Assembly (NCBI GenBank): GCA_030490835.1
Contig: CM059973.1
Coordinates: 54,254,008 to 54,318,007 of the forward strand
From: Annona cherimola
Taxonomy: Eukaryota; Streptophyta; Magnoliopsida; Magnoliales; Annonaceae
Direction: 5' to 3'
DNA: 64,000 nt
Shown here: piece after piece, positions 56,209-64,000 of the stretch
Layout of the letters: each line of letters begins with the position of its first letter
Position numbering within the stretch: the stretch's first letter is position 1
The notes under the pieces: generated by a model
What the model saw: the letters and a program-made list of their open reading frames with translations, nothing else
Databases searched by the model: none
Told to the model about the DNA's origin: nothing
Position numbers and translations under genes: made by a program

Positions 56209-57475
56209 CTTACCTAATTTGTAAAAAGAATCGAAGACTTTTAATGGGAACCATCTATCGATTTTGGTTCAAGGTGATCTAATAAAGAAAAGCAAGAAAG
56301 GATCTAACTCATGACATTATATCTACTATCCATGGGGTACCCATCTGTGGAAGATCTTTGGAAACTAGTAAGAGAAACTATTCTTGACAAGAAAATAGTC
56401 CAAATAAGTGATCTTGTACAAAACTAACTTATAGCTTCACAATAGAACAAAGTGATAATTTTCTCACACCTCATGATGCTTTTGTTGTAATCACAATTTG
56501 GGTTTCAAACTAGATGGTTCATAGGATTTTGATTAACATAGGAAGTTCGATGGATATTTTTTTGAGGCTTTTAACAAAATAGGTTTCTCAAAGAAGAATT
56601 TATAATAACATATGGCGCCTTTGATCAGATTTGCAAATGATGAAGCTCAAGAAGAAAGTTTCATCTCTTTGCCCCATAAAATAGGATCTCTACCCTAGCA
56701 GGCAATGAAGGAGGTGGTTTTTGTCATTGTAAACATTCCTCTTGCATATAATGTAATCATTGGTCAACCCACTCTCAATAAGCTTCAAGCTTTTGTTTTT
56801 ACCTATCATCTCTGCATAAAATTTCCTACAACAAAAGGTGAGGGAGTAGTGCATGACACGCCATTGTTATCTTGCCATTTGCAAATGCAAACAAGTACTC
56901 AATGTAATGGCCACCGTTAACAAAATAAAGCGAATAACTTCCATGACGTTGGTAAGGATTCCTCGTAACATGTCATGATAGATAACAAAGAAGGATCAGG
57001 ACTTCCTTCGGATGGAGGAATGTGAAGCTTCCTTCGAGAATTGAAAAAGTATCTATCACAAGCTCCTTCGCTCATCAAACCAGAATAAGGCGTAACTATT
57101 CATTTTTATATAGTCGCATCTTATAATGTTGCTAGTACTATTTGGTTTATCTCAATAAAGGAACTCGGCATCCTATTTATTATGTTAGTTAATTGCTTTT
57201 AAATATTGAAAAATGTTATTCGATATTGAAAAATATTTATTCGCATTACTTATTGCTTACAAACAAACTATGGTCTTACTTCTAATCCATTTTATTTATA
57301 TGTACACTAACATGTCATCACAACAATTATTGTAAAAGCTAGATACGCTGAGCTAACACACGAAATGGAGGCTTGACTTGTCACAATTTGATTTGCAAAT
57401 ACAACCTTTATGTGCAACAAAAGGACAAGTTGTAGCTGACATCCTTGTGGAATTCACGAACCCAAATTCAACAGC
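56209..57475 (+). pseudogene. Ty3/gypsy relic: protease and RNase H, Tat lineage
   Basis: Readable pieces over several frames. Gag-like YLTKFVKRIEDF near 56210 is followed by protease MVHRILINIGSSMDIF (about 56515-56570; the usual triad is D[N/S]GSS, so the first Asp is changed). Next is IPLAYNVIIGQPTLNKLQAF (56730-56790), typical of the region after the Tat protease. After about 57030 comes RNase H: FLYIVASYNVAST-like and LFIMLVN, then WRLDLSQFDLQIQPLC near 57370 and KGQVVADILVEFTNP (57420-57465). The reverse transcriptase core between is missing, probably deleted. Copy D lies just upstream, so the gag side may have been separated by it. Confidence 0.75.
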
Positions 57476-58560
57476 ATGGAGGTCGTGGCCATGGGTTTGA
57501 GGGTCGCGGCCACGAAGGCATGCATGTGTAAACGTCCACATGCGCGAACTCCAAATGCTAGGGGTTATAAATACCTCCTTTAGGGTTTCAAAAGAAGGAG
57601 AGAAGGAGCTCGTGGGAGCAGCTAAGGAGAAGAAAAGAAGAGATTTTCAAGCTGAAGGAGATTTTGAAGTGGAGATCTCATTTGTTTGGTGGAAACTAGC
57701 AAGTTTCATCTCCTCTTTTTCTTTCTCTACCTATTTTTCTATTTCTTCATCTTTGGGATGGATTTAACTTGGTATTTAATGGGATTTGCTACTATGTTCT
57801 TGAGCTAAACTCTTTGTGATGGAAGATTGAGAGGCTTTGATCCTTAAGTTATGTTTGGTTTGATTTCTTTTTGAATGAATAATTAACTATCTTTAAAGAG
57901 ATTTGGTTGTGTGGGATTGCTTCTATTCATCATGTTTAATGCATTTTCAAGCCTAGCTATCTTGTGAACTGATCTAATATCTAGATTTATGCTTGAAAAA
58001 GCAAGATTTAGATGAGATTCATGTATGGAGCACAAGTTTTAACACTTGCAGTGTTGAATGTTAATATGGATAGGAATATACCTGTTAACCCTGTGTAATC
58101 TTGCGTAGGTTATGAGCTAATCAATCCTATTTCACTTATTTGCATGGGAATATAGCAATAAGTTGGAGTAAGATTAGGTTTTTGTGCATTGAAAGATATA
58201 TAAAAATACATATGAACCTAGGTTAGTTGTTCTTTACACAACCACGTAAAATGAAATCAACTAACATAGCTTAAGGTCAATGAATCCAGTTTTTGATCCA
58301 CTTTGATCAACTCTAAGATTTCAACTTGCTCTTACACTATCGTTAGCCCTTTACTCATTCAATTTTTGTGTTCAAATTTAATTTTTGTTCAATCAATTGT
58401 TTACCCTTTCTACCAACCAAAGACAATTGAATATTGAAGATATAACTAGTTTGACCTAGTCCTCGTGGAATTGACACTCTATTCATACTTTATTACTTGC
58501 ACAACATGTTTACTTGCGTTAGAACGAGCAATTTAATTAGATGTATAAACAACTCGTCAT
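57476..58560 (+). repeat. Ty3/gypsy LTR-like stretch
   Basis: A TATAAATA box is at 57566-57573, shortly before CT/GA-rich leader-like DNA and a long T-rich region. Near the end, GACCTAGTCCTCGTGGAATTGACACTC (58455-58481 area) resembles the end zone of Tat/Athila LTRs. A short palindrome TCGTGGCC...GGCCACGA lies at about 57484-57515. The exact LTR borders could not be fixed, nor was the usual GGCGCCGTTGCCGGGGA-like primer site seen after it. The only frame near the TATA box (57540-57767) has no known domain. Confidence 0.5.
57566..57573 (+). promoter_or_regulatory. TATA box in the gypsy LTR-like stretch
   Basis: TATAAATA in GGGGTTATAAATACCTCC, a good plant core promoter match, about 90 bases after the end of the RNase H relic. 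Confidence 0.55.
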
Positions 58561-58779
58561 TCTCTACTCCTTTTGCGACTCCAGCTCCCAACCCTTTCTT
58601 ACGGATACTTAAATCCACCAACTCCTCAAACCCTTTTTATAAAAGGTTTTCGTAACTAAGGAAGAGAGAAGTGATAAAATCTTAGCACTTAGCTTAAATT
58701 TGGAATTCAAGTCATCTTATCTTGGTAAATCATCATCTTATCTTACCTCATCCTATGGGGCTCACATGCTCGAAAAGGC

Positions 58780-58885
58780 AAGATTGCAAAAATAAACTTT
58801 TATTATTTCTTACTAAACCTCTACTCGAACCTTAGACATCTAAGACCTCCGGACCACCTGTATATCAACCGAGCTACACGAGTTG
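58780..58885 (-). mobile_element. tRNA-derived SINE candidate
   Basis: On the minus strand, TAGCTCGGTTGAT (58876-58864) fits an RNA polymerase III A box, and GGTTCGAGT (58831-58823) fits a B box, about 33 bases apart, the usual spacing in plant SINEs. The 3' part and tail are not clear. It is not a tRNA gene: no cloverleaf could be drawn. Confidence 0.45.
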
Positions 58886-59207
58886 TTGAAATAACATCAA
58901 AAATAAAAACAAAAACACAACTCATAGAATATATAAATAATAATTGAGCAAGGCCCATTATTAATCATCTAGCCCAGTTGGTCAAAGGGTTAACCCTCAT
59001 CATGTAGGATATCATACATGGACTTTGACCAATTAACTTAAATATTATATATATTTTTATATATTTTACATATGTGATTATTTAATGTTGTCTTATGTAT
59101 AAAATTATTTAGAACAAATAATGTCTCAGGAAGAATCAAATAATTGTTCTGTTAGTGATAAGAGGGATGCAAAGGGCCCTTATGTTAAAGGTGTGGATGG
59201 GTTGGAC
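58886..59207. other. AT-rich spacer
   Basis: Contains a small hairpin TTGGTCAAAG...CTTTGACCAA (58979-59030 area) and, at the end, a single unit related to the minisatellite at 60633 (GATGCAAAGGGCCC). Nothing else was recognised. Confidence 0.45.
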
Positions 59208-60622
59208 TAGGGGTGTTAATGGTAATGGTCAACCCGCCCGTCCAACCCATTTATAAATGGGTTGAGGTTGGGATTTTTGAATTAATGATTTATGATCCAC
59301 CAACCTATTCAATCATTTAATTAAATAAACAGATAAGGGTTGAGGTTTCATAACCCGTCAACTTGTATATATAACCCGTTCAACTCATATAATCCATATA
59401 ACCCATTTATGTTTATAGGGTATAATATATATAATATATTTCTAAAAAAATTCATCTCATTCCTTCTCCCGCGCCCTTCTTACCCCTCACATAATTCCAT
59501 ACGTAGCTGCCCTCGTCCCATATTCCCTTTCTATCATGCCCTAACTCATTTGCAGCAGCAACTGGCTAATATTCTCCCACCCGCCCCCCACCCTCGGCAT
59601 CGCAAATGCCTTCTTTGCTGTTGACAGTTCAGCCTTACATAGATAACCTTGATATTATATTTTCTCCCATGCGCAATGCGCCCAAATTTCATGACGCGGG
59701 TCTAATTACTATTTTCACCCTCTTGCTTGCCCACAACTTCTCCATTTTTCAATCTACAAAAATTCCTTCTCTCTGTCGTGACATGCTAAGCTGAGTTTGC
59801 CACTAGAGCTCACGATCGTCCTTTTCTCTTCCCGTTGATCATTATATCTCACTATCTTATAGGGAATCCAAGCACTAATTACTCTCCACCTACTACAAGG
59901 TACCCTAAGCTGCTCTCTCTATTTCTCCCTCTCCGTATCTCTCTTTTTCCCCTCTCTCCTTGCCAACTTCTATGATCCCCACTTTCTAGTTTGCCCTAAT
60001 TTCTCTTCATTACTGTGTTAACTCTCCTCTCTCTTCGTAAATCTGTGAGTTGTTGCTGTTGCATCTTAGCTACTTGGGATCTCTCTTGTCATCACCTGCA
60101 ATAGTGTTATCCAACCCTCTTGTCATTGACGGGCACAAACTTTTCTTGTATTTTACCTATTTTAGGGCTGCTTCTTTGATGCCCAGTTGCAATAAATTTG
60201 CAGCATAATGGTGAATACTAAATATTCTGATAGAAATAAAAAACGAAGTTGCATTCCAGGTATTAAAGAGATTTGTACTTCTAATATTCGAGCTGATTTG
60301 TTTAAAGTCAAAATAATTTACTCATTCAAGGTACATTAACTTCTGAGTTTTCTATGTTTTCAGTTAAACAATGATAGTTAATGCCACGAAAACTCTTGAT
60401 ATGCTTGCAAATACACAACTCGTCAATTCGTTTATTAAATGGGTTGTAAATGAGTTAGGGTTGAAGTTTTTTAAATAGGTTAATAAAATGATTAGGGTTG
60501 AGATATTTTAAATGGGTTAGGGTTGAAGTTTTTTAAATAGATTAATAAACCGATTAGGGTTGAGATATTTTAAATGGGTTAGGATTAGGATTAGGTTCCG
60601 ACCCGATCCATTAACACCCCTA
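59208..60622. mobile_element. hAT-like element of the 13621-26370 family
   Basis: 1415 bp with inverted ends TAGGGGTGTTAATGG and CCATTAACACCCCTA, and an 8-bp duplication GGTTGGAC (59200-59207) / GATTGGAC (60623-60630), 7 of 8 alike. Subterminal AAATGGGTTA repeats occur, with a two-unit, 62-bp tandem (60455-60580) near the right end. No transposase was found; frames at 59340-59794 are short and unmatched. Confidence 0.85.
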
Positions 60623-60632
60623 GATTGGACGC

Positions 60633-60867
60633 AAAGGGTCCATTTGCTAGAGGGCTATATAGGAACCATTTTGCGGGGCACAGAGGGTCCATTTGTTTAA
60701 GGGTTGTATGGGGGCCATTTCAAGGGACACAAATGGTCTATTTGTTTGAGGGCCATACAAGGGCCATTTCGAAGGATAGTTTTAGAGCCATACAGGGGCT
60801 ATTTTAGGGGACATAGAGAGTCCGTTTATTTGAGGGCCACACATGGGCCATTTTGGGGGGACACTAA
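60633..60867 (+). repeat. Minisatellite of about 48-bp units
   Basis: Five diverged units of GGGTCCATTTGTTTGAGGG.CATACAGGGGCCATTTCGAGGGACACA. A related single unit lies left of the hAT-like element (about 59166), so the array was probably split by that insertion. The open frames across it (60625-60895) are artefacts of the repeat. Confidence 0.85.
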
Positions 60868-60868
60868 G

Positions 60869-63800
60869 TGTGGCGCCCCCGATTCGAGGCACTGAAACCT
60901 TACTCCAGGATTGTTTAGTTAGTAAACTGTGAGCAGAATTGTAGCTTTGTTCATGCAGTAGGATTTTCAATTCAATCTCATTTCAATTTACAAGTAATCA
61001 TTCACTAGTAATTAAAATCACATATTATTTACAAATCATTAAAATTCATTTACACCATTAGTCTTTGAAACCTAGCAGTATTGTATCCTCACAACGCCTC
61101 CATTCATCCGAGTATAAGAGAACATTATAACCTTAAGAGTCTCTAAATTAAGACTTTTTTTAAACCTTGTGGTACCTGCCTAAGGTTGGGAAAAATAAAA
61201 TGTGAGTACTAGACTTCGTAAACAAGTATTTTCATTTAAGTAAATATTTTCATTTTAAAATTTAGCATTTCATTAATAATACACATGCAAATGTACATTT
61301 CACATTCATGCCTTAAACCTTCATTAGATGGTACGCTAGCTAGGTGACCATCGATTCGTCTACCTCCTATTTTGGGGAGGGCGCCGCCAGCCTTTGAGAC
61401 TATATCAGCGACTCGGTCACATTAGAAGGGGACTTTGGTCTGCTTACACCTCTAAAATAGACATGTACCTTTGTGCATCATGCATCACACACATGCTAGC
61501 ATAACTTCAAGAAATAATCGCGTTCACCATGTTGCTCTCTTTTCAAATTCAGAAAATGGCATAATCATTTGTAAAACAGACTAATAAATACATTTTTCAA
61601 ACCACATTATAGGAATGACCATCCTTAAACAATATTGAAAACGCCAACAAGAAATGAATTGCAAGTCATTCAATCATTTTGAAAAATAAATTATTTCAAG
61701 ACGTTACTTGCTTACCTTAGGATATCAGCTTTCCTCCTCAGCCTTTTCTTTTCCTTTTCCTAAACAAATGAAAAGGGCTTACTTATATATTTTCACTATA
61801 TTTTAATATTTGCAGGCTTATTTCTTTTATTAAACCATATATACTTTTAATGTGTTATGGTTCACTCGTGTTTGGTTTATAGAAAGATAAAGTCCAACAC
61901 ATTCCGAAATTAACGTCCACCTCCCTTAACAGCCATATCTATGTATTTATTATTATTATTATTATACAAATCACCAAATGAACGGTTTCTGCTCATGCCA
62001 TAAAAAAAATCTGTTTAGCTGTCCAATTCACGTTACCATTTTTCTTTCAATCTCAAACTGTTATTTATATTTCTCAAAAACACAACAGTAAATTAAAATA
62101 CCGCTATACTTGTAAGTACATTATTCATTATTATTTAATGATAGGGCCCATTAATAATGAACAAGGTACCCTATAATGATCAACTAGAAATAATGATAAT
62201 AATAATAATAACACTCATAAGATTAACGTGGGGCTTTTCATTTTACATAAGGTGAAAATCCCCTAATGTCCGGACGTCCTATAATTCTTAACAGGAACCA
62301 TTACCAATTTAATTTTTTTAAATCAATTAACAGCACGTGCACACTATACCAAAAAATAATAATAATAATAACAATAAGTTAGGACATGAAGCTATGAACG
62401 GCGTCAATATGCTGGGAAAAAAAATTTCTTTGCCTAACTTGTCCAGACATCCGACTTTCCTCCTTCTCCTACACCGTTTCTTTTTATTTTTATTTTTATT
62501 TTTTTTCTTGGTTTCTCTTCCCAGCTCATCCTTCTGCCCTTTCTCGTTTTTCTTTTTTTTTAAACAGCGGTATTATATTATTGTTCTATTCAATCATTTT
62601 AATTAACAACATATATGATAAATAATTCCATAAGCATTTGGACATCGATCAAGCAAATGAAAAGATTTAAAAACATGTTTAAAGTGTAGTCGTGCATCAA
62701 ATCATCTTCCAATAATTTCTGTGTGGATGGAAAACTTAAAACGTGTGGAATATGAAAGAGAAAAACAAGCAAAACCTTTTCAGGTGTCTGGACGTCTTCT
62801 CTGCCTGGCTTTTCCTTTGTTATTTCATTTTTTTTCTCTACTTAAATTTTTTCCTCACGGCTGCCTTGGCTAATTCCTTTTTCTGATGCTTGCCATCAGC
62901 TTTATATACTAAACTTGGTCGGTCCTTTGGCATGCATTAATATAAGGCTGCCAGGTATCCCTTTCATGCATCGTCGAGCCCCATTTTGCTGCCAGTGTAT
63001 TTTCATTTCATTTTTTTTTACAGCAAGCCACGTTAATTACTCCTTACCTAGGTGGCAAAAGCAAATTAAATTGGTCCTTGTAAAATTGATCATTCCTTTT
63101 AAAAAAGAACTTATATATTACATAGAGCATTAATAATTAAAATGTTGTTTAATAATTTTCGAAAGAAATTGTTTATAATCTACCCGTCTATATTTTAAAT
63201 CATATTAAATTAGCCGCTCATAACAAGTTTCATGCAAAATAATTAGAAGTGGTTAAGATATAATCATTTGAAATTAACTAATGCAATTCATCCAAATTTT
63301 AATTTTTCTGCCCATTTGTAATTATATTTTGTATAATCTACTCCTTTCATCAAGTAGGGTACATTAATTTAGGCTTACCCATGAAATTTCACCCTAAATG
63401 AAGTTGTAAATACATAATAATTCAATTAATAAAATATGAAACGTATAGTGAAAATGATACTCATGCATGGTCCAAGGGTAGTGACGTACCCTTTGAATTT
63501 AAGCCATGCACATTTTCCAAGACAATAGTGAATTTTCATAAATGCTTTATTAAATCATATTTCATAATCCATTCCATTCATATTATAAATTAGATTAATT
63601 TAACTGTCCAACTCTATTTTCATATTAAAACGATTAGTATAGGTTAAGATATTAGCATTCAAAATTAATTCATGAAATATCATGTAATTCTAGTTGTTTA
63701 AAAATTTCTAAACATAATTTTCATGATCTAGTCCATTCATTATGTAGGGTACGTTAAAATAGGTTTGCCCATAAAAATTTCATCTCAAATGGCCTTAAAC

Positions 63801-64000
63801 ATACAAAGATATTAATTTAACAAATAATTAACTAAAAATAAAAATTTACGAATGGGAGGTTCTGTACGTATAAGCTTGCATGGGTTTGACTTCTGGACAC
63901 GTTTTTTGATGCACTTAAGTTAAACATTTTAATCAATTATTTTTTATAATCTAATTTATCTAGATTAAAGAGTACATAATTTAATACTTCCTATTAAATT
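60869..64000 (+). mobile_element. TGTG... solo-LTR-like element, copy C (runs off the window)
   Basis: Begins TGTGGCGCCCCCGATTC at 60869. It shares with A, B and D the GCTAGCTAGGTG...GGGAGGGCGCCGCC block (61331-61388), GAGTACTAGACTTCGTAAACAAG and ACTTGCTTACC (near 61705). Near the end, TAGGGTACGTTAAAATAGG (63745) aligns with copy A at 21078, and CGTTTTTTGATGCACTTAAG (63901) with 21249, so about 0.5 kb should lie beyond the window. It holds three (TTA/ATA)n microsatellites (61943-61966, 62190-62212, 62350-62371). It lacks the stem-loop of the other three copies. No coding region. Confidence 0.75.

Noticed and set aside
57540..57767. Short frame after a TATA box that could be a small host gene
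   Set aside because: Position and context fit an LTR promoter and leader; no domain or conserved start was found.
58823..58876. tRNA gene
   Set aside because: Only the A and B boxes are present; no cloverleaf or acceptor stem could be paired.
62337..62606. Frame with a hydrophobic Phe/Leu stretch in copy C
   Set aside because: It is made by T-rich simple sequence next to an ATA microsatellite; no sign of a real gene.

Overview
This window is plant nuclear DNA, most likely from a eudicot with a large, repeat-rich genome; the species cannot be named from the sequence. It is AT-rich and holds plant Ty1/copia elements with initiator-tRNA(Met)-type primer sites, Ty3/gypsy remnants of the plant Tat/Athila type, hAT-like and Tourist-like DNA elements, and a fragment of a plant cytochrome P450. 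I found no intact host gene, no rRNA, no tRNA gene and no CRISPR. Almost every long reading frame belongs to a transposable element, or is noise inside an LTR or a simple repeat.

Layout. 1-2229: AT-rich DNA with a decayed Tourist-like MITE, a Ty3/gypsy reverse-transcriptase scrap and a foldback element. 2235-13207: copia element 1 (+ strand, Sirevirus-like, 5-bp target duplication AAAAG), with a 2.76-kb solo-LTR-like element (8844-11600) in its 3' LTR. 13621-26370: a small hAT-like element split by copia element 2 (13858-25983, - strand, same family as element 1), whose integrase region is itself split by a 3.6-kb TGTG...CACA element (18298-21886). 26738-45856: copia element 3 (+ strand, another Sirevirus-like family, perfect ATCAC target duplication). 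It spans 19.1 kb because it carries a 4.8-kb TGTG...CACA element (31861-36625), a solo LTR of the element-1 family (38339-40157, holding a Tourist-like MITE) and a 2.7-kb hAT-like element with a captured P450 fragment (41101-43831). Without these guests it is about 9.8 kb, and it has an envelope-like third ORF after pol.

45862-53034: a decayed minus-strand copia remnant of a different lineage, split by a non-autonomous DNA element (about 46351-48288), then uninformative AT-rich DNA. 53040-56203: another TGTG...CACA element (- strand, perfect GATAG duplication), followed by a Ty3/gypsy protease/RNase H relic and an LTR-like stretch (56209-58560), a SINE candidate (about 58780-58885), a 1.4-kb hAT-like element (59208-60622), a 48-bp minisatellite and a fourth TGTGGCGCC element that runs off the window (60869-64000).

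The window therefore reads as a stratigraphy: target duplications give an unambiguous order of insertion in several nests. Every copia protein region carries stop codons, frameshifts or lost catalytic residues, so none looks able to move by itself. The most interesting items are the P450 fragment inside a hAT-like element, the rebuilt element 3 with its envelope-like ORF, the group of four large solo-LTR-like elements with a shared stem-loop, and the GTCGAC-rich arrays in the copia LTRs.
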